Shown: positions 37,110 to 44,778 of the stretch, one piece after another | Layout: every line of letters begins with the position of its first letter | Position numbering within the stretch: position 1 is the stretch's first letter | DNA from: an uncultured Roseburia sp. | GTDB lineage: Bacteria > Bacillota > Clostridia > Lachnospirales > Lachnospiraceae | Assembly (NCBI GenBank): GCA_900542495.1 | Contig: UQNW01000003.1 | Span: 124,001 to 188,000 of the forward strand | Direction: 5' to 3' | DNA: 64,000 nt | Translations under genes and position numbers: made by a program | The notes under the pieces: model-generated | Seen by the model: the letters and a program-made list of their open reading frames with translations, nothing else | What the model was told of the DNA's origin: nothing | The model's database searches: none

Positions 37110-37129
37110 TTAATACTTTAAAGTGTTAA
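37110..37129 (+). promoter_or_regulatory. Candidate operator: 20-base inverted repeat downstream of the promoter
   Basis: TTAATACTTTAAAGTGTTAA is symmetric at nine of ten positions per half. It sits about +10 to +30 from the predicted start site, a position suited to repression. The cognate regulator is not coded next to it. Confidence 0.5.
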
Positions 37130-37159
37130 AGAAATTATTTTCAGATAAGGAGAATGAAT

Positions 37160-38200
37160 ATGAAAAAGATGATCAAAATGCTCTCTGTCATAATGGCAGC
37201 CGCAATGGCAGTTTCCATGACAGCATGCGGAAGTGATGCCGCTTCCGACAACAGCACCACTGCTAACGATAATACAACAACTGCAACAGAAGCTGGAGCA
37301 GCCAGCTCTGACGGTCAGAAGTACACGATCGGTATTTTACAGCAGTTAGAGCACCCGGCTCTTGACGCGGCTTCCGAAGGATTTCAGGATGCTTTGACCG
37401 AATTACTCGGTGCCGGCAACGTTACATTCGACCTTCAGAATGCACAGGGCGAGCAGGCAAACTGTGCTACGATCGCAAATAATTTTGTTGCAGGCAACTA
37501 TGATCTGATCCTTGCAAATGCGACCACTGCTTTACAGTGTTCCGCCGCTGCAACAAGCACGATCCCGATTCTCGGAACTTCTATTACAGACTATGCAACC
37601 GCTCTTGAGATCGACGACTGGACCGGTTCTACAGGAAGAAATATTTCCGGAACTTCAGACCTTGCTCCTTTAGCAGATCAGGAAGCCATGATCAAGGAAT
37701 TATTCCCGGATGCAAAAACAGTTGGTATTCTCTACTGCTCAGCTGAACCAAACTCCAAATATCAGGCTACCCAGATTGAAGCTGCTTTAGATGCAGACGG
37801 CATTGCCTACAAAGAGTACACCGCTTCTGATTCCAACGATATTACTTCCGTTGTACAGACCGCTGTTTCCGAAGTTGATGTCATTTACATTCCAACTGAT
37901 AATACAATGGCAAATAACACCGAGACCATTAACAATATCGCACTTCCGGCAGGCATTCCGATCATTGCCGGTGAGGAAGGTATCTGCTCCGGATGTGGTG
38001 TTGCAACTCTTTCTATCAGTTACTATGACATCGGATACACCGCTGGTGAAATGGCTTACGACATTCTTGTAAACGGTGCCGACATCACAACTATGGAGAT
38101 CAAGACTGCACCGAAGGTAACAAAAGAGTACAACGCTGATATTTGTTCCCAGCTTGGAATCACACCTCCAGATGACTATGCAGCGATTAAAGCTGAATAA
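37160..38200 (+). CDS. ABC transporter substrate-binding lipoprotein
   Basis: 346 residues from the ATG at 37160, seven bases after AAGGAG; the ATG at 37154 is too close to that site. A lipoprotein signal peptide ends at the lipobox with Cys23 (SMTACG), then a Ser/Thr/Asn-rich linker to about residue 50. The mature domain (YTIGILQQLEHPALDAASEG, then NNIALPAGIPIIAGEEG) matches the ABC_sub_bind family with a TrpX-like look. It captures a small ligand, possibly an aromatic amino acid, for the permease and ATPase downstream. Confidence 0.88.
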   Translation: MKKMIKMLSVIMAAAMAVSMTACGSDAASDNSTTANDNTTTATEAGAASSDGQKYTIGILQQLEHPALDAASEGFQDALTELLGAGNVTFDLQNAQGEQANCATIANNFVAGNYDLILANATTALQCSAAATSTIPILGTSITDYATALEIDDWTGSTGRNISGTSDLAPLADQEAMIKELFPDAKTVGILYCSAEPNSKYQATQIEAALDADGIAYKEYTASDSNDITSVVQTAVSEVDVIYIPTDNTMANNTETINNIALPAGIPIIAGEEGICSGCGVATLSISYYDIGYTAGEMAYDILVNGADITTMEIKTAPKVTKEYNADICSQLGITPPDDYAAIKAE

Positions 38201-38331
38201 TTGCCCGTTACTGTTCGCACGTACCGGGGCAGCAGCATGTTCGAGTACTTTCTAGACAATAACGATTGCGCTTAAAGTTTTACCAATGCAATAAGTTAAA
38301 GCTTTAAATCAATCAAATATTATGCTATAAT

Positions 38332-38373
38332 ATGCCTGCGGCTTTTGTTTTTCAAATACCGCAGGTATTTTTT
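38332..38373 (+). terminator. Intercistronic terminator/attenuator between binding-protein and permease genes
   Basis: ATGCCTGCGG (38332-38341) pairs with CCGCAGGTAT (38359-38368), followed by a run of T. Such a leaky terminator usually keeps the binding protein in excess over the membrane parts. The rest of the 38201-38400 gap holds no gene. Confidence 0.75.
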
Positions 38374-38400
38374 ACAATAAAAAATAAGGAGAATTTTCTT

Positions 38401-39357
38401 ATGTCAATGATGTTAACCACTTACTTAGCATCCCTGAACCCGCTGGCATTGCTCCGTTCACTGCCAGGCGCCTGTGCACAGGGACTCATATGGGGACTTC
38501 TTGCACTTGGAGTCTACATAACTTACAAATTACTGGATTTTGCCGATCTGACCGTTGACGGCTCTATGGCAACCGGCGGTGCTGTCGCTGTTATGCTGAT
38601 CCGCGCCGGAATGAATCCATGGCTTGCACTTGTTTTTGCATTTCTTGCAGGAATGGCTGCCGGATTTATCACCGGAATGCTGCACACTGCACTTGGAATC
38701 CCTGGAATCCTTGCAAGTATCCTGACACAGATTGCACTTTATTCGATCAACTTAAATATCCTTGGAAGTTCCAACCAGGCAGTCAGCGTTGACAAATACA
38801 GTCTCGTTGTTTCCCTCCGTTATATTTCCGATTCCACTGCAACCAAGATCCGCATGTTTGCAACCTGTGTTCTGTTCTGTGTCGTGATTGTTGCGATTCT
38901 TTACTGGTACTTCGGAACCGAACAGGGACATGCGATCCGTGCAACCGGCTGTAACCAGCAAATGGCAAGAGCACAGGGTATCAATACCGATTTTCACACG
39001 GTTCTTGCATTGATGATCTCCAATGGTCTTGTTGGTCTCTCTGGCGGACTTTACGCACAGTATCAGGGAGCCGCAGATGTCAATATGGGACGTGGTGCTA
39101 TCGTTATCGGACTTGCTGCTGTCATTATCGGTGATGTTCTTTTTGGAAAAATCTGTGCCGGCAAAAAGATTGCATTTGCCTACACACTGCTCTCCGTTAT
39201 CGCCGGAGCTATCCTGTACTACCTTGTTTTAAGCGTTGTCTTATGGCTGAAATTCCCGTCCGACGACTTGAAGTTATTCTCTGCAATTGTAGTAGCTATC
39301 TTCCTTTCAATTCCGTATCTGAAAGCGAAATATAGCAAGAAAGGAGTGGCAAAATAA
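38401..39357 (+). CDS. ABC transporter permease
   Basis: 318 residues from the ATG at 38401, preceded by AAGGAG at good spacing; the longer frame from 38332 is the terminator hairpin read through. About eight to nine hydrophobic helices in the branched-chain-amino-acid-type permease pattern, with GLLALGVYITYKLLDFADLT and VDGSMATGG near the N-terminus. It pairs with the lipoprotein and ATPase genes (TrpY-like). The stop overlaps the next ATG by one base (TAATG). Confidence 0.9.
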   Translation: MSMMLTTYLASLNPLALLRSLPGACAQGLIWGLLALGVYITYKLLDFADLTVDGSMATGGAVAVMLIRAGMNPWLALVFAFLAGMAAGFITGMLHTALGIPGILASILTQIALYSINLNILGSSNQAVSVDKYSLVVSLRYISDSTATKIRMFATCVLFCVVIVAILYWYFGTEQGHAIRATGCNQQMARAQGINTDFHTVLALMISNGLVGLSGGLYAQYQGAADVNMGRGAIVIGLAAVIIGDVLFGKICAGKKIAFAYTLLSVIAGAILYYLVLSVVLWLKFPSDDLKLFSAIVVAIFLSIPYLKAKYSKKGVAK

Positions 39358-40160
39358 TGGCTGAAATGTTAAAGATCGATCACATCTGCAAAACTTTTAA
39401 CGCAGGTACGATCAATGAAAAAGTTGCTTTAAACGGCGTAGACCTCACTTTGGAAGACGGAGATTTTGTCACGGTGATCGGTGGTAACGGTGCTGGAAAA
39501 TCCACCACCTTAAATGCAGTTGCCGGTGTCTGGCCGGTAGATTCCGGAAAGATTTATATCGGTGGGGATGATGTCACGAAGCTGTCTGAATATAAACGCG
39601 CAAAATATCTCGGTCGTGTTTTTCAGGACCCTATGACCGGAACTGCCACCACGATGTCTATTGAAGAAAATATGGCAATCGCAGCCCGCCGCGGCAAAAA
39701 ACGTGGATTAAGCTGGGGAATCACAAAGACAGAACGTGATACTTACCGTGAGATGTTAAAAACTTTAGACTTAGGCCTTGAAGACCGTCTTACCAGCAAA
39801 GTAGGACTGCTCTCCGGTGGTCAGCGTCAGGCCATCACACTGCTTATGGCTTCTATCCAGAAACCAAAGCTTTTACTGTTAGACGAGCACACCGCCGCCC
39901 TCGATCCAAAAACAGCAGCCAAAGTACTTGAGATTTCTGACAAGATCATCTCAGACAATCATCTGACTGCCATGATGGTCACACACAATATGAAAGACGC
40001 CATTGCACACGGAAACCGTCTGATCATGATGCATGAGGGAAAAGTGATCCTTAATATTTCCGGGGAAGAAAAGAAAAAGCTGACAGTGGAAGATCTGCTT
40101 CACCAGTTTGAAAAGGTCAGTGGGCAGGAGTTTGCAAACGACAAAGCGTTACTGTCTTAA
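39357..40160 (+). CDS. ABC transporter ATP-binding protein
   Basis: 267 residues. Walker A GGNGAGKST near 44, Q-loop VFQDPM, signature LSGGQRQAI near 155, Walker B LLLLDEHTAALDP and H-loop MVTHNMKDA. It energises the importer coded just upstream. It ends 16 bases before a long palindromic element that probably serves as its terminator. Confidence 0.94.
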   Translation: MAEMLKIDHICKTFNAGTINEKVALNGVDLTLEDGDFVTVIGGNGAGKSTTLNAVAGVWPVDSGKIYIGGDDVTKLSEYKRAKYLGRVFQDPMTGTATTMSIEENMAIAARRGKKRGLSWGITKTERDTYREMLKTLDLGLEDRLTSKVGLLSGGQRQAITLLMASIQKPKLLLLDEHTAALDPKTAAKVLEISDKIISDNHLTAMMVTHNMKDAIAHGNRLIMMHEGKVILNISGEEKKKLTVEDLLHQFEKVSGQEFANDKALLS

Positions 40161-40175
40161 CCGGCTAGTGCAGGC

Positions 40176-40415
40176 AGATTTTGTGGCTATATCATAGGTA
40201 GTGAATGGCAGATATAGGAGATCCGTTCACAAGTCAAATCATCAGTGTGTTATAAAAGAAAATCGTACAAACGAAATATGATGTTCCTGTTCGCAAAGCT
40301 CACAAAGGAAATCATATTTGTTTGTACGATTTTCTTTTTATTTACGCGGTGACTGACTTGTGCATGAGTCCTGATATCTGCCCTGATTTACGTTATGAAT
40401 GCAGCCACAAAATCT
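40176..40415. repeat. 240-bp imperfect palindrome (element A) between convergent genes
   Basis: The two arms, about 106 bases each, match at a majority of positions: both begin AGATTTTGTGGCT, both contain GGCAGATAT and CACAAGTCA, and both end in an AAGAAAATCGTAC stem. The left border is TGCAGGCAGATTTTG, also found at the border of element B. The centre is the 86-base hairpin listed separately. It fills the gap between the ABC ATPase (plus) and the SDR gene (minus). It looks like a MITE-type or BIME-type element. Confidence 0.7.
40254..40339. repeat. Dispersed hairpin, copy 1 (also bidirectional terminator-like)
   Basis: A long stem flanked by A-rich and T-rich ends: CGTACAAAC pairs with GTTTGTACG, then ATATGAT with ATCATAT, and a small tip around AGCTTTGCG (read on the minus strand). 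The same sequence, reverse-complemented, recurs at 63388-63474. The A/T flanks would terminate transcription from both converging genes. Confidence 0.8.
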
Positions 40416-40421
40416 TACTAT

Positions 40422-41171
40422 TTACTTCTCTACATTAGCTGTCATTTTCGAAAGTAATGTACCCATTTTTATAGGGAATAAATAACACCCCATTGTTTGG
40501 ATTTTCTGATTGAAACTATGACAGATTATGTATCTTTTTGAATGAATATGTTTCGCAAGACCATAACCAACTTTTTCCGGAGACGCCTTAAATTCATTAG
40601 GAACCGGTAACGGAGAAGCCGATTTTGTCCGTGTAAGAGGCGGATGCATTATATGAAAAGTAATGTTATCCTTTGCATATTCAATACGAAGACATTTAGC
40701 CAATGCTTCTAGAGCTCCCTTCGTTGAACTATACGGTGAAATATTCATAAAACCTGTTACACCTACACCTGAACTTGTAAAAATGACCTTGCCCTTCTTC
40801 TGTGCTGTCATATATGGAATTATACCCTTAACAAAACGCAATGCGCCAAAATAATTTACATCAAAAACATCTTTATAGGTATCAAAATCTGTTTCAATTT
40901 CGCTTTTAAAAGTGCATTTACATGCATTATGTACAGCAATATCAATAATACCAAACTCTTTAGCTGTTTTATCTACTGCCATTTTTATCTCTTCATTATT
41001 TCTCAGGTCGACCTTATAAAAAATAAGATTGCTATTGTACTGATTTTTTAGGTTTGCAAGATTTTGGGTTTCAATATCTAGAACGGATACCCTATTTCCA
41101 TCAGCAAGTAATTTTTCTATCATGTAATATCCAATACCTTCATTTGCTCCTGTTATAATTATATTTGCCAT
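40422..41171 (-). CDS. Short-chain dehydrogenase/reductase
   Basis: 249 residues. Cofactor motif TGANEGIG at 8-15, DLRN after the second strand (acidic, favouring NAD), NACK at the NNAG position, catalytic Ser in FTSSGVGV and YSSTKGALEAL with Tyr-x3-Lys near 150. Substrate unknown. The start overlaps the TetR stop by one base, so both form one operon controlled by the TetR operators. Confidence 0.88.
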   Translation of the reverse strand: MANIIITGANEGIGYYMIEKLLADGNRVSVLDIETQNLANLKNQYNSNLIFYKVDLRNNEEIKMAVDKTAKEFGIIDIAVHNACKCTFKSEIETDFDTYKDVFDVNYFGALRFVKGIIPYMTAQKKGKVIFTSSGVGVTGFMNISPYSSTKGALEALAKCLRIEYAKDNITFHIMHPPLTRTKSASPLPVPNEFKASPEKVGYGLAKHIHSKRYIICHSFNQKIQTMGCYLFPIKMGTLLSKMTANVEK

Positions 41172-41779
41172 TATTTATTTTCTCCCATTTCCATAAAAAA
41201 TATTTGAATATGTTTGTATGCAGCTTCACGAAAGGCTGTTTTATTTTCCTCAGTAAGTTCCTCACTGAACAACCACTTATTTGCATAAAAATAAATAGGC
41301 GAATAATATTTTATTGCAAGATATTGACTATCACCATTTGGAATTATGCCAAAGTTCATCAATGTTTGAACGATTTTGCTTTGAATTTGTAACGGTTTAT
41401 CAAGGAGCCATTCCTGATACATTTTGCGTACATCATCATTTCCCAACTGCTCAATGAGCATTACACGCATGACCTTATTGCAAAAATCATTCATAAGATA
41501 TTTTTCAAAGAATACATCTGCCACGGAATTGAAACTATCCGAAAATGAACCTTCTACATTTGTTAATCCATTTTCTAACTGTATGATCATACCATTTGCG
41601 ATTTCAGTGAATTCGTTTATAATCTCATCAAATATGCTTTGCTTATTTTTAAAATGAAAATATACCGAGCTTTCTTTGATTCCTACCTGTTTACATATAT
41701 CTCTTATAGACACTGCTGTATAACCTTGTTTTGCAAACATGTCCAATGAAACCTCTAATATTTTTTCTCTTGTATTCAT
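41171..41779 (-). CDS. TetR family transcriptional regulator
   Basis: 202 residues from the ATG at 41779, with GGAGATG upstream; the in-frame TTG at 41800 overlaps an operator and is unlikely. The DNA-binding domain is clear: TREKILEVSLDMFAKQGY, then VSIRDICKQVGIKESSVYFH with the helix-turn-helix at about residues 25-45. The C-terminal ligand-binding half is helical and unspecific. It probably represses itself and the SDR gene. Confidence 0.93.
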   Translation of the reverse strand: MNTREKILEVSLDMFAKQGYTAVSIRDICKQVGIKESSVYFHFKNKQSIFDEIINEFTEIANGMIIQLENGLTNVEGSFSDSFNSVADVFFEKYLMNDFCNKVMRVMLIEQLGNDDVRKMYQEWLLDKPLQIQSKIVQTLMNFGIIPNGDSQYLAIKYYSPIYFYANKWLFSEELTEENKTAFREAAYKHIQIFFMEMGENK

Positions 41780-41793
41780 TTTAGCATCTCCGT

Positions 41794-41840
41794 CTAACAA
41801 CTGTTAGGCTTATACTACCTAACAGTCGTTAGATTGTCAA
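41794..41840 (-). promoter_or_regulatory. Promoter with twin operators for the TetR-SDR operon
   Basis: Minus strand: TTGACA (41835-41840), 17 bases, TAGTAT (41812-41817). Two near-identical 14-base palindromes flank the -10 box: CTAACGACTGTTAG (41819-41832, in the spacer) and CTAACAGTTGTTAG (41794-41807). Spacing centre to centre is 25 bases. Occupancy of either would block RNA polymerase. Confidence 0.82.
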
Positions 41841-41870
41841 GTGCTTTTTTCACACCACATAATAAAATAT

Positions 41871-41894
41871 CCCACTACTTTTTTAAGTAGTAGG
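41871..41894. terminator. Hairpin upstream of the TetR promoter, probable terminator
   Basis: CCCACTACTT pairs with AAGTAGTAGG (one mismatch) around TTTT. On the minus strand it is followed by ATATTTTATT, a weak T-run, so it could stop transcripts coming from the DUF1002 gene. In 41895-42007 I also see a GC-rich hairpin (41965-41990) without a T-run and no gene. Confidence 0.5.
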
Positions 41895-42007
41895 ATTTGC
41901 GTTTAATTTTATAACTATTTCACATTATGTATGCTGCCTTAAAATCTGCCGAATTTATGTTGTTGGCTCTCGGCCATATAAACCGGAGCCGCGAAAGTAG
42001 ATTGGGA

Positions 42008-42226
42008 AGATTTTGCAAAAATCTCAGCCTGAATATAATCAAAAACAGACCATGTAAATGTTAATTTCCTTATGCACAATGGAGATAAGACTCTAAAATT
42101 GTGGAAGCCTATGCTGACACAATTTTTGTTGTACGAGGCTTATCGGAATGTTTTGTGCATGGAAATCCAACATTTCGCATGGTCTGTTTCTGATCTTATA
42201 GAAACCTAAAAGGATTTGCAAAATCT
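42008..42226. repeat. 219-bp imperfect palindrome (element B)
   Basis: Arms of about 70 bases: both begin AGATTTTGCAAA, and both contain AAACAGACCATG, AAATGTT, ATTTCC and ATGCACAA in order. The centre can fold AAGCCT with AGGCTT. The right border reads TGCAGGCAGATTTTG on the minus strand, identical to the left border of element A. It lies just after the DUF1002 stop. Likely a second, diverged member of the same element family, or a structured RNA 3' region. Confidence 0.65.
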
Positions 42227-42253
42227 GCCTGCATTATCCAGTTGATCTCCGGT

Positions 42254-43627
42254 TTATTTAAACAGATTTTTGAAGAACTCCCCAATCGCACTGAAGATGT
42301 TTCCAAAGAAGGTTCCAATGGATGCAATGATTCCAGAGGAGCTTCCTCCGTTTTTAAAGGAATTGTAAAGAGAAGCTGCATAATCTACGAGTCCGCTAAG
42401 ATCAATTCCTAACGATGTGATTTTCAAAAGCAGATCAACGATTTTCTGTCTCTCATCATCCGACAATGTTACGCCGTATTTATCACAGGCTTCATCAATT
42501 GCCTCATTGATGCTCTTTTCATCTGTCAATCCTTTTTCTGCGATCAGAGACTTAATGTAAGCAATGAATTCCTCAACTTCCTGATCTGTCAATCCCTGAA
42601 TGGACGCTTCCAGTTCTCCGGTAACAACAAGTTCGTTTAAGGCTGCATCAACAACATTATCCTGTACCGTTTCTCCTGTCATTGCCTCATATGCCTCAAA
42701 GATTCCGACCAGTGCTGCGGTTCCTGAGATTGGTTTTGGACCGGCAACAATAATATCTGCATCTGTGATTCCTGCTGTTGTCAGTGCATTTTTATACATA
42801 CCAACGGTACAGTATGTGATGTTGTTTGTAGAAATGTTCAGTCCATTTCCTTTTTTACGTTTTACGATTACAACCGAAGACCAGGATTTGCTTCCGATTT
42901 TGGATGCATCCACATAGGAATCCAGATACTGGTGCTCCTGTGCATTGGTAACATAGGTCACATCATAGTTTGCCAGATTCGCCGGATCGATACCCATAAG
43001 GGATAATACTGTATTTCTCTGGTCATCCGATAAATCTGCGCCGAGTGCAAGATACGGTTTGTCGTCCTTCTTGATCTCAACATCATCGTTATTCTCATCC
43101 ACAATGACATCTCCTGTCACATTTTCTGTGGATTTTGTATCGTCCTCTACGGTTACTCCACCAGTCACGTTTCCATTTGTATCACTGCCTGAAGTACTAT
43201 TGGTTGTGCTTTCCGAACTGTTCGTACTGTTCTGTGACTGTGATGCAGAGCTGCCTGTATTTGTGTTGGTCTCTGAACTGCCGGTACTATTCTGTGAAGC
43301 AGAACTATTGGCATTTGTGTTGGTCTCTGAGCTGTTGGTACTGCCCTGTGAAGCAGAACTATTGGCATTTGTGTTGGTCTCTGCGTTGCTCTGACCTGTC
43401 TGTGTATCTGCGCTGTTTCCTGCTGCGCTGTTTTCTTCATTACTGCCTGACTGCGCTGCTGCACCGCTTCCCGTGTCACTAGTTCCGGTTGCTGTACTGC
43501 TGTTTTCCTGTCCGGCTGCACTCTGTGCTGAAGCATCTGCCGCAAATGATGTTACATGTGTTGGTATCATCATCACTGCTGCCAAAACGATAGCTGCTAT
43601 TCTTTTTGTCATTTTTTTTCTTTTCAC
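42254..43627 (-). CDS. Secreted DUF1002 protein with Ser/Asn/Thr-rich repeat linker
   Basis: 457 residues. Signal peptide MTKRIAAIVLAAVMMIPTHV then cleavage near AADA. Residues about 35-165 are low complexity, rich in Ser, Asn, Thr, Gln, with an 18-residue repeat (unit SSETNTNANSSASQGSTN). Residues about 190-410 are DUF1002/YpuA-like (PYLALGADLSDDQRNTVLSL, then NTVLSLMGI and a long helical part ending VDLLLKI). The C-terminus (SIGEFFKNLFK) is an amphipathic helix. It is exported; function of the family is unknown. Confidence 0.82.
   Translation of the reverse strand: MKRKKMTKRIAAIVLAAVMMIPTHVTSFAADASAQSAAGQENSSTATGTSDTGSGAAAQSGSNEENSAAGNSADTQTGQSNAETNTNANSSASQGSTNSSETNTNANSSASQNSTGSSETNTNTGSSASQSQNSTNSSESTTNSTSGSDTNGNVTGGVTVEDDTKSTENVTGDVIVDENNDDVEIKKDDKPYLALGADLSDDQRNTVLSLMGIDPANLANYDVTYVTNAQEHQYLDSYVDASKIGSKSWSSVVIVKRKKGNGLNISTNNITYCTVGMYKNALTTAGITDADIIVAGPKPISGTAALVGIFEAYEAMTGETVQDNVVDAALNELVVTGELEASIQGLTDQEVEEFIAYIKSLIAEKGLTDEKSINEAIDEACDKYGVTLSDDERQKIVDLLLKITSLGIDLSGLVDYAASLYNSFKNGGSSSGIIASIGTFFGNIFSAIGEFFKNLFK
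43238..43383 (-). repeat. 54-bp tandem repeat within the DUF1002 gene
   Basis: About 2.7 units with period 54 bases; the second and third units share a 38-base identical stretch starting at 43292 and 43346. The period is a multiple of three, so length changes keep the frame. It codes for the Ser/Asn/Thr-rich linker. Confidence 0.8.
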
Positions 43628-43713
43628 TTTTTTCTTCCTCTCATCCCTACAGTGTATGCAAATCCAACCTGCTCAACAGATTTTATACATTTGCAGCCTG
43701 TAATGATTCTTAT

Positions 43714-43757
43714 AAATAAAAATCTGCTTTGAGTTTTCCCAAAACAGACTTTTATTT
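43714..43757. terminator. Terminator between the DUF1002 promoter region and the hydrolase gene
   Basis: AAATAAAAATCTG pairs with CAGACTTTTATTT, with T-rich arms on both strands; on the minus strand it ends the hydrolase-containing transcript coming from 45.7 kb. The rest of 43628-43822 holds no gene; a clear promoter for the DUF1002 gene was not found. Confidence 0.7.
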
Positions 43758-43822
43758 TACTACATCTCATTATTAAGCACAAGTTAACATAATATGTTTA
43801 TAAAAAATTAAGAAACCAATAT

Positions 43823-44764
43823 TTATGTATCGATTCTTACTCTCATCCACGCAAGCAGATCTGCATACACTTTGTCACGGTCTGTCTCGTTTAAGATCTC
43901 ATGTCTGTCATTCTCATACAGCTTGTATGTGATATCCAAAGAGCCTGCTTCCTTAAAGAGATCATACACTTTTTTCACGCCCACGCCGTTGTCACCGACC
44001 GGATCATCCTGTCCGGACACAATGAAAATTGGAAGTTTGTTTGGTACTTTTTTCACATTTTCCAACTGATTGTCGTAAAGAACAGCCTCCATTAATCCAA
44101 GATAACCGTTTAATGTAAACTTGAATGTACATCTTGGCTCATTGTAGTAGAATTTTACAATGTCTTCATCCTTTGTGAGCCAGCTGTTGGAAAGTGTTTT
44201 TCCGGAAAGATCGTATTTCTTATATGGTCCGCCAAAAGAAAGAGACTCAACCAGTCTGCTTCTGTGATGCCAGCCAAAAATTTTTGCAAGGAACTTACAT
44301 ACATTCATTCCGAGCTTTGTGGTATTGTCCGGCACACAACCGGTTCCCATGATGATTGCACCTCTTAAACTGTCGTTGTGAATGGTCAGATATTTACGCA
44401 GCATATAAGATCCCATGCTGTGTCCCAGCATAAAATAAGGAATGCCCTGATTTTCTTTCTGGATCATCGTGCGCAGTGCATGCATATCTGCGATCACCGT
44501 ATCACTTGGATTTTCTGCAAAATATCCCCAGTCATCTTTGGATGCAACCGAATCTCCATGACCTAAATGGTCATGTCCCACAACCATAAAACCATTCTGT
44601 GTCAAAAATTCTGCAAATGGTCTGTAGCGTTCCACAAACTCGATCATACCATGTGTGATCTGTAAAATCGCCACATAAGTTCCGTCCTCCGGAATCCATT
44701 TAATCGCATGAATATTCGTTTTTCCGTCTGCTGATAAAAATGTAAACCTTTCTTCTTTTGCCAT
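43823..44764 (-). CDS. Alpha/beta hydrolase, monoacylglycerol lipase/lysophospholipase-like
   Basis: 313 residues from the ATG at 44764 (MAKEERFTFLSADG), where GAGAGGGG precedes; the longer frame overlaps the upstream gene. Oxyanion region ITHGMIEFVERY, then GHDHLGHGDSV, nucleophile elbow GHSMGSYM near residue 110, acid in SGQDDPVGDNG and the catalytic His in NDRHEILNE. No signal peptide, so it acts in the cytoplasm on lipid esters. This is the serine aminopeptidase S33-type hydrolase_4 family. Confidence 0.88.
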   Translation of the reverse strand: MAKEERFTFLSADGKTNIHAIKWIPEDGTYVAILQITHGMIEFVERYRPFAEFLTQNGFMVVGHDHLGHGDSVASKDDWGYFAENPSDTVIADMHALRTMIQKENQGIPYFMLGHSMGSYMLRKYLTIHNDSLRGAIIMGTGCVPDNTTKLGMNVCKFLAKIFGWHHRSRLVESLSFGGPYKKYDLSGKTLSNSWLTKDEDIVKFYYNEPRCTFKFTLNGYLGLMEAVLYDNQLENVKKVPNKLPIFIVSGQDDPVGDNGVGVKKVYDLFKEAGSLDITYKLYENDRHEILNETDRDKVYADLLAWMRVRIDT

Positions 44765-44778
44765 ATTTTTCCCCTCTC

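Noticed and set aside
41965..41990. GC-rich hairpin as a terminator
   Set aside because: Good stem but no T-run on either strand and no gene ending nearby; left as unexplained structure.
43238..43383. CRISPR-like spaced repeats
   Set aside because: The 54-base units are contiguous, in frame with a protein and have no unique spacers.
43059..43482. Two plus-strand frames of 111 and 115 residues
   Set aside because: They are antisense to the repeat-rich part of the DUF1002 gene, with biased composition caused by the repeats and no ribosome site.
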